The notes under the pieces: model-generated
The model's database searches: none
What the model was told of the DNA's origin: nothing
The model's input: only the letters and a program-made list of their open reading frames with translations
Position numbers and translations under genes: made by a program
Assembly (NCBI GenBank): GCA_900466745.1
Contig: UBNE01000022.1
Location: 676-64,675, forward strand
DNA length: 64,000 nucleotides
Source of the DNA: Hyphomicrobiales bacterium
GTDB lineage: Bacteria; Pseudomonadota; Alphaproteobacteria; Rhizobiales; Beijerinckiaceae
Direction: 5' to 3'
Shown here: positions 37,285-46,584 of the stretch, piece after piece
Layout: every line of letters starts with the position of its first letter
How positions within the stretch are numbered: position 1 is the stretch's first letter

Positions 37285-38469
37285 TCAGGACAGGGCCAGC
37301 GCCGCCGGGGAGGGGGAGGCCGGCAGGGAGAGCGGCCGGCGCAGGATGGTGCCGCCGCCGAGCACCTGCGCGCCCGGCCCGGCATCGGCGTAGATGACGC
37401 AGGCCTGGCCGGGCGAGACGCCCTCCTCGTCGACGGCGAGCTCGATGCGCAGGCCCTCCTCGTCGCGGAAGAGCCGCGCCTCGCGCGGCGCCCGCGTCGA
37501 GCGGACGCGCACGGCGACGTCGCGCCCTTCCGGCGGAAGGGCGTCGAGCGGCGCGGCGCCGAGCCAGTTGAGGTCGCGCAGCCGGATCTCGCGCACGCTC
37601 AGCGCCTCGCGCGGGCCGACGATGACCCGGGCGGCATCGGCATCGAGCCTGAGCACGTAGAGCGGCTCGGCCGCGCTGATGCCGAGACCCTTGCGCTGGC
37701 CGACCGTGTAATGCAGCACCCCGTCATGATGGCCGAGCACGCGCCCGTCGAGATGGACGATCTCGCCGGGGCGGGCGGCGCCTGGCTTGAGCCGCTCGAT
37801 CACGTCGGCATAGCGGCCATTGGGCACGAAGCAGATGTCCTGGCTGTCGGGCTTGTCGGCGATGGCGAGGCCGAGCTCGGCCGCGAGCGCGCGGGTCTGC
37901 GCCTTGTCGATATGGCCGAGCGGGAAGCGCAGCAGGTCGAGCTGCTCCTGCGTCGTGGCGTAGAGGAAATAGCTCTGGTCGCGATTCAGGTCGGCGGCGC
38001 GGAACAGGCCGCGATGGCCGTTGCCGAGCGCGCGGCTGACGACATAGTGCCCGGTCGCCAGCGCGTCGGCGCCGAGTTCCTTGGCCAGGTCGAGCAGGTC
38101 GCGGAACTTGACGGTGCGGTTGCACTCGACGCAGGGGATCGGTGTCTCGCCGGCGAGATAGCTCTCGGCGAAGCGCTCGATCACCGCGTCGCGGAAGCGG
38201 CTTTCGTAGTCGAGCACGTAATGCGGGATGCCGATGGTCTCGGCGACGCGGCGGGCGTCGTGGATGTCCTGCCCGGCGCAGCAGGCGCCGGCCCGGTGGA
38301 TGGCGGCGCCATGGTCGTAGAGCTGCAGCGTGACGCCGATGACGTCGTAGCCCTCGCGCTTGAGCAGCGCCGCGACGACGGAGGAGTCGACGCCGCCCGA
38401 CATCGCCGCGACGACGCGCGTGGCCGCGGGCGGCTTGGCGATATCGAGGGAGTTGAGGGGCGTCGTCAT
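37285..38469 (-). CDS. mnmA: tRNA-specific 2-thiouridylase MnmA
   Basis: 394 residues. The PP-loop SGGVDSS (24-30) activates U34 of tRNAs for Lys, Glu and Gln; catalytic cysteines lie in [12 protein letters not shown] and [26 protein letters not shown] follows the loop and [12 protein letters not shown] lies in the central domain. A normal-length enzyme. It is divergent from fliK across 223 bases and probably co-transcribed with pmtA. Confidence 0.95.
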   Translation of the reverse strand: MTTPLNSLDIAKPPAATRVVAAMSGGVDSSVVAALLKREGYDVIGVTLQLYDHGAAIHRAGACCAGQDIHDARRVAETIGIPHYVLDYESRFRDAVIERFAESYLAGETPIPCVECNRTVKFRDLLDLAKELGADALATGHYVVSRALGNGHRGLFRAADLNRDQSYFLYATTQEQLDLLRFPLGHIDKAQTRALAAELGLAIADKPDSQDICFVPNGRYADVIERLKPGAARPGEIVHLDGRVLGHHDGVLHYTVGQRKGLGISAAEPLYVLRLDADAARVIVGPREALSVREIRLRDLNWLGAAPLDALPPEGRDVAVRVRSTRAPREARLFRDEEGLRIELAVDEEGVSPGQACVIYADAGPGAQVLGGGTILRRPLSLPASPSPAALALS

Positions 38470-38692
38470 CGGGATCGGGGTTCGGATGGGCGTCTCGCGC
38501 CGGTGGAGGTTCTATATCGGCTTTGCCCGGCTGCGACCAGCGCGATCGGCAAAAGCTGCCGCCCGCAGGCGGTTTCTGCCGGCGGAACGGCCGGGCCGCC
38601 GAGGCTAAGCCTTTGAAATATAGGTGCCGGCCGCTGGCGCGCAACTTGCTGGCCGCAGGCGGGTGCCTTTTGCCCGCGCCGCGGAACCGTCC

Positions 38693-40138
38693 ATGCCTGC
38701 CGAAACCCTGTTCAACACCTCATCCGCCAAGGGAGCGACGCCGCCATGGCGGCGCTCCGCGGAGGCGCGCGCGGCGGGGGAAGGCGAAGGCTTCGCCCTG
38801 CCGGAGGGCCGGACGGCCGCGCAGGAGGCGGATCAGGGGGCGTCCGGGTCCGGCAGGCCGCCCGCCGTCGCGCGGACGCAGGCGGCCGCAAGGGCGCAAC
38901 CCCTTGCGCAGCCCGCCGGGCAGGTGGCTGTGGGAGGAAAGGCCGCGCCGGCGACCGCCGCCCAGCCGGGCTCCGTGATCGACGCGCTGGCGGAGCTTCT
39001 CGCTGCGGCGCAGGCTCAGGCGATGCAGCCGGAAGGCGCGGCGGACGCGCAGGACGAGGCCGGGCGCAAGCGGCGCGGCGGCGAGGCGGCCGGCACGGCC
39101 GAAGCCAAGGACGCAGCGAAGGATGCAGCGCCGGCGGCGGAAGGCGAGGCGGCATCGCTCGCTGCGATATCCACCCCGGTCCCGCAGGCGATCGCGGCGG
39201 TGCTGACGCCGGCCCTGCCGATGCCGGTTCCGGCCGAGGGCGAACAGGCGGCGGAGGATTTCGTCGCGACAGGCGGTGCGGCTTCGGCCGCGGCGGCCGG
39301 AAAGGCGCCGTTGCCGCCGGGAACGGCGTTCGCCCTGCGGGCGGATGGAGGCGGGCAGGGCGAGCCCCGCTCGGGGGAGGCGGCCGCCTTCGGGACCTCG
39401 GGCGGGGAGCTCCCCGCCGCCGGGCAGGGCCACAGGGTCGGCAAGGCGGAAGCCGATCCGGCCGCCGCGTCGCCGAAGGGCGAGGCCGCGCAGGGGGGAG
39501 TCGCGCCGGCGGCCTCTTCGGCGGCTGCCGAAACGCGGACGGCGGAGGCGGTGCAGCAGGCGCTCGCCCCGATCGATCTCGCGACGCTGGTGCAGCAGGC
39601 TGCGGGCGGCGCGGAGCCGGCCCGGCTTTCGGCGCCGCTCGATCAGCCGGCGGCGGGGGCGGCCCAGGCCGCCGCGCCGGGCCCTGGCCAGGCGGCGCTG
39701 CCGCCGACGCCGCTGCATGTGCTGCCGGTCGAGATCGGCCTGCGCGCCTTGGCGGGGGCGAAGCAGTTCGACATCCGGCTCGACCCCGAGGAGCTCGGGC
39801 GGGTCGACGTCAACCTGTCCATTTCCGACAAGGGCGAGGTCAGCGCCCGCCTCGTGGTCGACCGGGTCGAGACCCTGCATCTGCTGCAGCGCGACGCGCG
39901 CACGCTGGAGCGCGCCTTCGAGCAGGCGGGGCTGAAGCCCTCCGACGGCGGCGTCGAGATCAGCCTGCGCGACCCGTCCGACCAGTCCGCCTTCCGGCAG
40001 CAGCGCCAGCACGAGGAGGCGCCGCGGCATCCGCAGGCGCCGGCCGCGGCCGAGGCGGAGGACGACACCGTTCTTCCGATCAATTCCGCGTCGCAGCGCC
40101 GCCTCGTGCGGCTCGGCGGCGTCGATCTCAGCATCTGA
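38693..40138 (+). CDS. fliK: Flagellar hook-length control protein FliK
   Basis: 481 residues. The first ~340 are Ala/Glu/Gly/Pro-rich and low in complexity, a typical molecular-ruler region. The C-terminal Flg_hook domain (near 355-445) has LPVEIGLRALAGAKQFDIRL, DPEELGRVDVNLSISDKGEV and HLLQRDARTLERAFEQAG. FliK times the switch of the export apparatus from hook to filament substrates via FlhB. ATG 38693 is preferred; an upstream ATG would add a non-family stretch. flgD follows by 15 bases. Confidence 0.88.
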   Translation: MPAETLFNTSSAKGATPPWRRSAEARAAGEGEGFALPEGRTAAQEADQGASGSGRPPAVARTQAAARAQPLAQPAGQVAVGGKAAPATAAQPGSVIDALAELLAAAQAQAMQPEGAADAQDEAGRKRRGGEAAGTAEAKDAAKDAAPAAEGEAASLAAISTPVPQAIAAVLTPALPMPVPAEGEQAAEDFVATGGAASAAAAGKAPLPPGTAFALRADGGGQGEPRSGEAAAFGTSGGELPAAGQGHRVGKAEADPAAASPKGEAAQGGVAPAASSAAAETRTAEAVQQALAPIDLATLVQQAAGGAEPARLSAPLDQPAAGAAQAAAPGPGQAALPPTPLHVLPVEIGLRALAGAKQFDIRLDPEELGRVDVNLSISDKGEVSARLVVDRVETLHLLQRDARTLERAFEQAGLKPSDGGVEISLRDPSDQSAFRQQRQHEEAPRHPQAPAAAEAEDDTVLPINSASQRRLVRLGGVDLSI

Positions 40139-40153
40139 GCGAGGGCGAGCAGC

Positions 40154-40822
40154 ATGGCCGTTTCAGGCGTGAATGGATCCTCCGGCAGCACGAGCAGCAC
40201 GAGCAGTTCGTCGAGCAGCACCAGCACGATCGCCGGGAATTTCGACCAGTTCCTGCTGCTGCTGACGACGCAGCTCAAGAACCAGTCGCCGCTCGATCCG
40301 CTCGACACCAATCAGTTCACCGAGCAGCTCGTCCAGTTCGCCGGGGTCGAGCAGCAGCTCAAGACCAACGACACGCTGAGCTCCCTGCTCAGCCTCAGCG
40401 CGGCCGGCACGGCGACGAACGCCGTCGGCTTCATCGGCTCGACGATCTCGGCCGATGGCGCGACGACGCCGCTGGTGAACGGTTCCGCCTCCTGGAAGGT
40501 CAACGCCTCCGCCGCCGGCACGGCGACCATCACCATCACGGATTCGAAGGGCAGCGTCGTGCAGACGATGACGCGCAGCCTCACCGCCGGCGACCAGACC
40601 CTGAGCTGGGACGGCTCGACCTCGATCGGCACGACGGCGCCGGAGGGCGAATACACCATCGCCATCGACGGGCGCAGCGTGGCCGGCGAGACGATCACCG
40701 CCAAGACGCAGATCAGCGGCCTCGTCGACGGCGTCGACTTCACCGGCTCGATCCCGGTCCTGAAGATCGGCGGCATCAGCGTGCCGATCGACAAGGTGAA
40801 GAGCGTGGTGCGCGGCGCATAG
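40154..40822 (+). CDS. flgD: Flagellar hook assembly scaffold FlgD
   Basis: 222 residues. A Ser/Thr-rich N-terminus (7-25) is followed by NFDQFLLLLTTQLKNQSPLDPLD and TEQLVQFAGVEQQLKTND, the FlgD signature, and a beta-rich Tudor/FnIII-like C-terminus (TITITDSKGSVV, LSWDGSTSIGTTAPEGEY). FlgD caps the growing hook in the periplasm. It is 15 bases after fliK. Confidence 0.94.
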   Translation: MAVSGVNGSSGSTSSTSSSSSSTSTIAGNFDQFLLLLTTQLKNQSPLDPLDTNQFTEQLVQFAGVEQQLKTNDTLSSLLSLSAAGTATNAVGFIGSTISADGATTPLVNGSASWKVNASAAGTATITITDSKGSVVQTMTRSLTAGDQTLSWDGSTSIGTTAPEGEYTIAIDGRSVAGETITAKTQISGLVDGVDFTGSIPVLKIGGISVPIDKVKSVVRGA

Positions 40823-40860
40823 CCCGCCGCGAATCGGAGGGACGCATCCGCGCGATCGTT

Positions 40861-40875
40861 TTAGGCAAATCTTAA
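40861..40875. promoter_or_regulatory. CtrA box upstream of sciP
   Basis: TTAG-GCAAATC-TTAA, one mismatch from the TTAA-N7-TTAA consensus, 54 bases before the sciP start codon. A GAATC (GANTC) site lies at 40831-40835. In Caulobacter, sciP is CtrA-activated and then blocks CtrA, so this would keep that feedback loop. Confidence 0.65.
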
Positions 40876-40929
40876 AACCGGAAGGCTAGGCTCACCCCCA
40901 GTAGCTCTGTTGAGTTGTGTGAGAGTACC

Positions 40930-41205
40930 ATGACCGAGCCATTGCGACCGCGGGTAAAGTACGTGATCGGGCCGGACGGAAGTCCGCTGACGATCGCGGA
41001 CCTTCCGCCGATGAATACAAGGCGCTGGGTCATCCGGCGCAAGGCGGAGGTCGTCGCGGCGGTGCGCGGCGGCCTGCTCAGCCTCGAGGAGGCCTGCCAG
41101 CGCTATACCCTGACGGTGGACGAATTCCTGAGCTGGCAGATGTCGATCGACCAGCATGGGCTCGCGGGCCTGCGGACCACCCGCATCCAGCATTACCGTC
41201 AGTAG
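40930..41205 (+). CDS. sciP: CtrA inhibitory protein SciP (DUF1153)
   Basis: 91 residues opening MTEPLRPRVKYVIGPDGSPL, then LPPMNTRRWVIRRKAEVVAAV, a helix-turn-helix SLEEACQRYTLTVDEFLSW and a C-terminal GLAGLRTTRIQHYRQ: the complete DUF1153/SciP pattern. SciP binds CtrA and DNA in Caulobacter and blocks CtrA-dependent transcription in S phase. A CtrA-like box precedes it and a terminator follows. Its place next to fliF, a CtrA target, fits. Confidence 0.9.
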   Translation: MTEPLRPRVKYVIGPDGSPLTIADLPPMNTRRWVIRRKAEVVAAVRGGLLSLEEACQRYTLTVDEFLSWQMSIDQHGLAGLRTTRIQHYRQ

Positions 41206-41229
41206 ACGGCGGCATCCTTCGGTTTTCGG

Positions 41230-41262
41230 AAGGCGTCGGTCCCCCTCGGACCGGCGCCTTTT
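41230..41262 (+). terminator. Intrinsic terminator after sciP
   Basis: aaggcgtcggtcc (41230-41242) pairs with ggaccggcgcctt (41248-41260), 13 bp with one G-U, 5-base loop, and a TTTT run at the right arm end. It lies 25 bases after the sciP stop. Confidence 0.8.
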
Positions 41263-41313
41263 CGCGTGCGCCGCCGCCACAGCCGCAGCGATTAACGCGG
41301 CGACGGGCAAAAA

Positions 41314-41328
41314 TTAACCAGCCGCTAA
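41314..41328. promoter_or_regulatory. CtrA box upstream of the fliF operon
   Basis: TTAA-CCAGCCG-CTAA, one mismatch from TTAA-N7-TTAA, 78 bases before the fliF start. The fliF operon is a CtrA-controlled class II operon in Caulobacter, and this is the only such motif between sciP and fliF. Confidence 0.65.
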
Positions 41329-41405
41329 CCATGCACCGGGAAAAACTTGCCTAGTGGGCGGCGCAAATCAGGCGTCGCCCGCGGTCTTGTGGAACGGATG
41401 GCGGC

Positions 41406-43103
41406 GTGAACGGGCTTTTCGAGCAGTTTGCCAAATTCGGCGCGGCGCGGCTGGCGGCGATGCTGGCCGTGACCCTGACGCTCGTCGGCTTCTTCGGCTT
41501 CGTCATGTTCCGGATGTCGCAGCCGGCGATGAGCGTGCTGTTCGCCGATCTGTCGAGCCAGGACGTCAGCGCGATCCTCAAGGATCTCGACGCGCGCGGC
41601 ATCAGATACGAATTGCGCGGCGACGGGCAGACCGTGCTGGTGCCGAAGGACGACGTGCCGCGCCTGCGCCTCGACCTCGCCGGCAAGGGCATCCCGGCCG
41701 GCGGCGGCGTCGGCTACGAGATCTTCGACAAGGGCGACGCCTTCTCCTCGACCAGCTTCGTCCAGAACATCAACCATCTGCGCGCGCTGGAGGGCGAGCT
41801 CTCGCGCACCATCCGCTCGATCAGCCGGGTGCAGGCGGCGCGCGTGCACCTGGTCATCCCGGAGCGGCGCCTGTTCGAGCGCGACCGCGAGGCGCCGCGC
41901 GCCTCGATCGCGCTGAAGCTCGCCGGCGATCTCGACGCCGCCCAGGTCCGGGCGGTCCGCCATCTCGTCGCCTCCGCCGTCGACGGGCTGAAGCCCGAGC
42001 GCGTCTCGATCGTCGACGAGCGCGGCCGCCTGCTCGCCGACGGCGCCCGCGACGAGCAGAGCCTGCTCGGGCTCGGCCTCGACGAGCGCCAGACCGCGAT
42101 CGAGAAGCGCATCAAGGCGCAGGTCGAGGACATCGTCGCCGGCGTGGTCGGCTATGGCCGGGCGCGCGTGCAGGTCTCGGCCACGCTCGACGCCAACCGG
42201 ATCGAGAGCCGCTCGGAGAGCTTCGACCCGGAGAGCCGCGTCGTGCGCTCCAGCCAGAACCGCACCGAGGCCTCGGCCACGGCGGATCCGGGCAACGGCA
42301 CCGTCACCGTCGGCAACGAGCTTCCCGGCGCCCAGCAGACGCAAGGGGCGCAGCAGAACCAGCGCGACACCTCCTCCAAGAACGAGGAGGTGGTGAACTA
42401 CGAGATCTCCAAGACGACCCGCACCGAATTGCAGGAGGGCGGGCGGATCAGGAAGCTCTCCGTCGCCGTGCTCGTCGACGGCAACTACAGCCGCGGCCAG
42501 AACGGCGAGATGACCTATCAGCCGCGCGGCAACGAGGAGCTGGACCGGATCGGCGAGCTGGTGCGCACCGCGGTCGGCTTCGACCAGAACCGCGGCGACA
42601 AGGTCGAGGTCGTCAATCTGCGCTTCGCCGAGGCGCCGCAGCCGCCGGGCGACCTGACCGAGCCGACGCTGATGCAGCAGCTCATGTCCTTCAGCCGCGA
42701 GGATCTGGTGCGTTTCGCCGAACTCGGCGTCATCTCCCTGCTGACGCTGATGGTGCTGATGACGGTGGTGCGGCCGCTGCTGAAGCAGGTGCTGGCCTCC
42801 GACAACGGCGTCGCCACGCGGCCGATCCCGAGCTTCATGCGCAACGGCGCGCTGGTCGGCCCGGACGGCGAAACCACCGGCGATCCGGCGGCGCCCGGCC
42901 GCGCGGTCGCGACCGTCGGCCCGAACGGCGAGGTCGTCCCCGCCGAGGTCGAGATGCCGTCCGAGCGCATGCTCGCCATCGCCCAGGTCAAGGGCCAGCT
43001 CAAGGCGCAGTCGGTCGAGAAGATCGGCGCGCTGGTCGCCCAGAACCCGGCCGACTCGGTCGCGGTGCTGCGGAGCTGGATCCATGAGAAGGCACCGGCG
43101 TGA
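41406..43103 (+). CDS. fliF: Flagellar MS-ring protein FliF
   Basis: 565 residues from GTG 41406, with membrane helices near residues 15-35 and 430-455. The periplasmic part contains ADLSSQDVSAILKDLDARGI, GTTSF-like DAFSSTSFVQNINHLRALEGEL, and ELSRTIRSISRVQAARVHLVIPE; a Gln/Thr-rich linker (near 300-330) precedes NEEVVNYEISKT. The C-terminal tail (last ~30 residues) binds FliG. FliF forms the first ring of the flagellar base. A box with CtrA spacing lies upstream. Confidence 0.95.
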   Translation: MNGLFEQFAKFGAARLAAMLAVTLTLVGFFGFVMFRMSQPAMSVLFADLSSQDVSAILKDLDARGIRYELRGDGQTVLVPKDDVPRLRLDLAGKGIPAGGGVGYEIFDKGDAFSSTSFVQNINHLRALEGELSRTIRSISRVQAARVHLVIPERRLFERDREAPRASIALKLAGDLDAAQVRAVRHLVASAVDGLKPERVSIVDERGRLLADGARDEQSLLGLGLDERQTAIEKRIKAQVEDIVAGVVGYGRARVQVSATLDANRIESRSESFDPESRVVRSSQNRTEASATADPGNGTVTVGNELPGAQQTQGAQQNQRDTSSKNEEVVNYEISKTTRTELQEGGRIRKLSVAVLVDGNYSRGQNGEMTYQPRGNEELDRIGELVRTAVGFDQNRGDKVEVVNLRFAEAPQPPGDLTEPTLMQQLMSFSREDLVRFAELGVISLLTLMVLMTVVRPLLKQVLASDNGVATRPIPSFMRNGALVGPDGETTGDPAAPGRAVATVGPNGEVVPAEVEMPSERMLAIAQVKGQLKAQSVEKIGALVAQNPADSVAVLRSWIHEKAPA

Positions 43104-43117
43104 CGGGCCGCTGAACC

Positions 43118-44197
43118 ATGGCAGAGACCCGCTCCATCGCGACGCGCAGCACCGGCCTTCCGACAGGGGTCGAGGGCGGCGGCTTCGGCAACACCAGCAT
43201 CGAGCAGATGACCGGGCCGCAGCGCGCGGCGGTCATCCTGCTGGTGCTCGGCGAGGAGCATGGCCGGACGATCTGGCAGGAGTTCGACGACGACGAGATC
43301 CGCATCATCACCCGCGCCATGGCCGAGCTCGGCACGGTCGATGCCGACGAGGTCGAGCGGCTGATGCTGGACTTCGTCGGCAAGCTCTCCAGCGCCGGCG
43401 CCGTCACCGGCTCCTTCGACCGCACCATCTCGCTGCTCGAGAAGATCCTGCCCAGCGACCAGGTGGCGCTGATCATGGAGGAGATCCGCGGGCCGGCCGG
43501 CCGCAACATGTGGCAGAAGCTCGGCAATATCGACGCCTCCGTGCTCGCGAACTTCCTCAAGAACGAATACCCGCAGACCATCGCCGTGATCCTCTCCAAG
43601 ATCCGGCCGGACCATGCCGCCAATGTGCTGCGCAACCTGCCCAACGATCTCTCGATCGAGGTGGTCGGCCGGATGCTGCGGCTGGAATCGGTGCAGAAGG
43701 AAGCGCTCGACCATATCGAGAACACGCTGCGCACCGAATTCGTCTCGACCCTGACCCAGACGCGCCGGCGCGATCCGCACGAGATGATGGCCGAGATCTT
43801 CAACGGCTTCGACCGCCAGACCGAGATCCGCTTCCTCTCGGCGCTCGACGCTTCCAACCAGGAGGCGGCCGAACGCATCCGCGCCCTGATGTTCACCTTC
43901 GAGGACCTCGCCAAGCTCGACCCGGCCGGGCTGCAGACGCTGATGCGGCAGGTCGACAAGGATGTGCTGGCGCGCGCGCTCAAGGGGGCGAGCCAGCCGA
44001 TGCGCGAGTTCTTCTTCGGCGCGATGTCCCAGCGCGCCGCCAAGAACATGCAGGACGACATGGAAGGGCTCGGCCCCTTGCGCCTCAAGGAGGTCGACGA
44101 GGCCCAGACCAAGCTGGTCCAGATGACCAAGGACCTCGCCGACAAGGGCGAGATCGTGCTCTCCAAGGGCAATTCCGAAGACGAGCTGGTGTACTGA
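43118..44197 (+). CDS. fliG: Flagellar motor switch protein FliG
   Basis: 359 residues. GPQRAAVILLVLGEEHGRTIWQ, the middle LKNEYPQTIAVILSKIRPDHAANVLRNLP, and the C-terminal MFTFEDLAKLDPAGLQTLMRQVD are diagnostic, the last being the torque helix region. FliG joins FliF to the C ring and interacts with MotA. It follows fliF by 14 bases. Confidence 0.96.
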   Translation: MAETRSIATRSTGLPTGVEGGGFGNTSIEQMTGPQRAAVILLVLGEEHGRTIWQEFDDDEIRIITRAMAELGTVDADEVERLMLDFVGKLSSAGAVTGSFDRTISLLEKILPSDQVALIMEEIRGPAGRNMWQKLGNIDASVLANFLKNEYPQTIAVILSKIRPDHAANVLRNLPNDLSIEVVGRMLRLESVQKEALDHIENTLRTEFVSTLTQTRRRDPHEMMAEIFNGFDRQTEIRFLSALDASNQEAAERIRALMFTFEDLAKLDPAGLQTLMRQVDKDVLARALKGASQPMREFFFGAMSQRAAKNMQDDMEGLGPLRLKEVDEAQTKLVQMTKDLADKGEIVLSKGNSEDELVY

Positions 44198-44198
44198 G

Positions 44199-44792
44199 AT
44201 GGCGGGCGCGACGAAATTCATGTTCGGCACGGATTTCCGCGAGGGCAGCCGCAAGGCCGCCAGCGAGGCGGATCTCAAGGCCGCGCGCGCCGAGGGCTTC
44301 CAGGCCGGCCAGGAGCAGGGGCGGCGCGAGGCCGAGGCCCAGTTCAACGGGCTCGCCGGCCAGCTCGCCCGCTCGGCCGAACGGCTCTTCGCGCTGGAGG
44401 CCGCGCGCATGGCCGCGATCGAGGCGCAGGCGGCCGAGGTCGCGCTCGCCGCGGCGCGGGCGCTTGCCGGCGCGGCGCTCGCCGAGAAGCCGATGGCGGC
44501 GCTGGCGCAGGCGGTGCGCGACTGCATCGGCCATGCCCGCCAGGCGCCGCATCTGGTCGTGCGCGTCAACGAGGCGTCGGTCGAGGCGGCCGAGGAGCTG
44601 GTGCAGCGGCTGGTGCGGGAGCAGGGCTTCACCGGCCGGCTGATGGTGCTGGGCGAGCCCGACATCCGCCCCGGCGACGGGCGGATCGAATGGGCCGATG
44701 GCGGCTTCGTGATGGATGGCGAGCGGCTCTCGGCGCTGATCGAGCAGGCGGTCGCCAGCGTTTTCCCCGGCGGCAGCGGCCCCGGGCAATGA
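44199..44792 (+). CDS. fliH: Flagellar assembly protein FliH (FlbE-like)
   Basis: 197 residues. An Ala/Glu/Arg-rich helical region with RAEGFQAGQEQGRREAEAQF (near 30-50) is followed by the C-terminal FliI-binding domain with VVRVNEASVEAAEELVQRLVRE and the strand WADGGFVMDGE. FliH holds the FliI ATPase and links it to FliN; the alphaproteobacterial form is called FlbE. It starts one base after fliG. Confidence 0.82.
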   Translation: MAGATKFMFGTDFREGSRKAASEADLKAARAEGFQAGQEQGRREAEAQFNGLAGQLARSAERLFALEAARMAAIEAQAAEVALAAARALAGAALAEKPMAALAQAVRDCIGHARQAPHLVVRVNEASVEAAEELVQRLVREQGFTGRLMVLGEPDIRPGDGRIEWADGGFVMDGERLSALIEQAVASVFPGGSGPGQ

Positions 44793-44803
44793 AGGTCTGA
44801 ATC

Positions 44804-45154
44804 ATGAGCCAGGAGAACGATCTCAACCTGCCGCCGCTGAGCCAGACCGATCTGTCGTTCGACCAGAACGACATGTCGGTGGCGCGCTCGGGTCCGGTCC
44901 CGGTCAAGACGGCGGAGGATCTGGAACAGGTCTTCGACGTGCCGGTGACGGTCTCGGCCGTGCTCGGCTCCTCCAGGGTCGCGGTCGGCGACCTGCTCCA
45001 GATCGTGCCCGGCACGGTGCTGGAGCTCGACCGGCGCGTCGGCGAGGCGATCGACATCTTCGTCAACGAGCGGCTGGTCGCCCGCGGCGAGGTTGTCGTC
45101 GTCGAGGACCGGCTCGGCGTGACCATGACCGAAATCATCAAGGCCGACCGGTGA
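44804..45154 (+). CDS. fliN: Flagellar motor switch protein FliN
   Basis: 116 residues. An N-terminal linker, then VFDVPVTVSAVLGSSRVAVGDLLQIVPGTVLELDRRVGE and INVxxR-like FVNERLVARGEVVVVEDRLGV, the SpoA domain. It forms the bottom of the C ring. It follows fliH by 11 bases and precedes flbD by 44. (Motifs given as overlapping parts of one conserved core.). Confidence 0.93.
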   Translation: MSQENDLNLPPLSQTDLSFDQNDMSVARSGPVPVKTAEDLEQVFDVPVTVSAVLGSSRVAVGDLLQIVPGTVLELDRRVGEAIDIFVNERLVARGEVVVVEDRLGVTMTEIIKADR

Positions 45155-45198
45155 GACGCCGGCCGCCTTCAAGCCCGACAAGCAAAAGGACCTGAGCC

Positions 45199-46569
45199 AT
45201 GCGCCTCATCATCGCCGGCGGTCTCAAGGGACAGATCATCGCCGCAGCCAGGATCGCGATGGCGCATGGCGCCGCCGTCACCCATACGGAGGGGCTCGAG
45301 CAGACTCTGGCGGTGCTGCGCGCCAAGGGCGCCGACCTGCTGATGATCGACGTCGCGCAGCCGATCGCCGCCTATGTCGCGGCGCTGGAGGCCGAGCGCA
45401 TCCGCACGCCGGTGGTCGCCTGCGGCACCTCGACGGATACCCGCGCCGCGGTCGCCGCGATCCAGGCCGGGGCCAGGGAATATGTGCCGCTGCCGCCCGA
45501 CCCGGAATTGATCGCGGCGGTGCTGGAGGCGGTTGCGGCCGACCAGTCGAGCCTGATCTGGCGCGACCCGGCGATGGAGCGGGTCGTCCAGCTCGCGACG
45601 CAGATCGCCCGCTCCGAGGCGCCCGTCCTCGTCACCGGCGAGAGCGGCACCGGCAAGGAGGTGATCGCGCGCCATCTCCATCAGAAATCGGGGCGCAAGG
45701 ACAAGCCCTTCGTCGCGGTGAACTGCGCCGCCATCCCCGACAACCTGCTCGAATCCGAACTGTTCGGCCATGAGAAGGGCGCCTTCACCGGCGCCATCGC
45801 CCGGCGCATCGGCAAGTTCGAGGAGGCCCATGGCGGCACGCTGCTGCTCGACGAGATCTCCGAGATGGATGTCCGCCTCCAGGCGAAGCTGCTGCGCGCC
45901 CTTCAGGAGCGCATGATCGACCGGGTCGGCGGGACCCAGCCGGTCAAGGTCGATATCCGCATCGTCGCGACCTCGAACCGCAACCTCGCCGACGCGGTGC
46001 GGGAGGGCTCCTTCCGCGAGGACCTGCTCTACCGGCTGAACGTCGTGCATCTGCGCCTGCCGGCGCTGCGCGAGCGGCCGGGCGACATCCTGGCGCTGGC
46101 GGAGCATTTCGCCCGGAAATACGCTGAGCTGAACGGGTTGCCGCAGCGGCCGATCGCGGCGGATGCGCGCAAGCTGCTGCTCGGCAACGCCTGGCGCGGC
46201 AATGTGCGCGAGCTCGAGAACACGATGCACCGGGCCGTGCTGCTCGCCAGCGGGCCGGAGATTGCGGCGGCCGCCGTGCTGACGCCGGAGGGGGAGGCGC
46301 TGGCGCCCGCCGCGGCCGGCTCGCGGGACGCGGCGGGGCGGGCGGCGCAGACGGCGGAGGCGATGACGCGCTCGCTGGTCGGCCACACCGTCGCCGATGT
46401 CGAGCGCGAATTGATCCTCGACACGCTGGATCATTGCCTCGGCAACCGGACCCATGCCGCCAAGATCCTGGGCATCTCGATCCGCACGCTGCGCAACAAG
46501 CTCAGCGAGTACACCGCCGCCGGCATCGCCGTGGCGGAGCCGGGTCAGGCGCGCATCAGCGCGGCCTGA
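45199..46569 (+). CDS. flbD: Sigma54-dependent flagellar regulator FlbD
   Basis: 456 residues. A receiver-like N-terminus keeps D51 (LLMIDVAQP) but lacks the acidic pair (IIAGGLKG) and the lysine (EYVPLPP), as is usual for FlbD. The AAA+ domain has Walker A GESGTGKE (147-154), the sigma54-contact loop GAFTGA (194-199), Walker B LLLDEIS and NGxNRELEN-like [12 protein letters not shown] Fis-type helix-turn-helix ([17 protein letters not shown]) ends it. FlbD activates late flagellar sigma54 promoters and represses fliF in Caulobacter. Last in the fliF run. Confidence 0.93.
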   Translation: MRLIIAGGLKGQIIAAARIAMAHGAAVTHTEGLEQTLAVLRAKGADLLMIDVAQPIAAYVAALEAERIRTPVVACGTSTDTRAAVAAIQAGAREYVPLPPDPELIAAVLEAVAADQSSLIWRDPAMERVVQLATQIARSEAPVLVTGESGTGKEVIARHLHQKSGRKDKPFVAVNCAAIPDNLLESELFGHEKGAFTGAIARRIGKFEEAHGGTLLLDEISEMDVRLQAKLLRALQERMIDRVGGTQPVKVDIRIVATSNRNLADAVREGSFREDLLYRLNVVHLRLPALRERPGDILALAEHFARKYAELNGLPQRPIAADARKLLLGNAWRGNVRELENTMHRAVLLASGPEIAAAAVLTPEGEALAPAAAGSRDAAGRAAQTAEAMTRSLVGHTVADVERELILDTLDHCLGNRTHAAKILGISIRTLRNKLSEYTAAGIAVAEPGQARISAA

Positions 46570-46584
46570 CCCCGATAGGGCCGG

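Noticed and set aside
38624-38693. Longer fliK start
   Set aside because: The upstream in-frame ATG lies in the mnmA-fliK promoter region and adds a stretch without FliK similarity.
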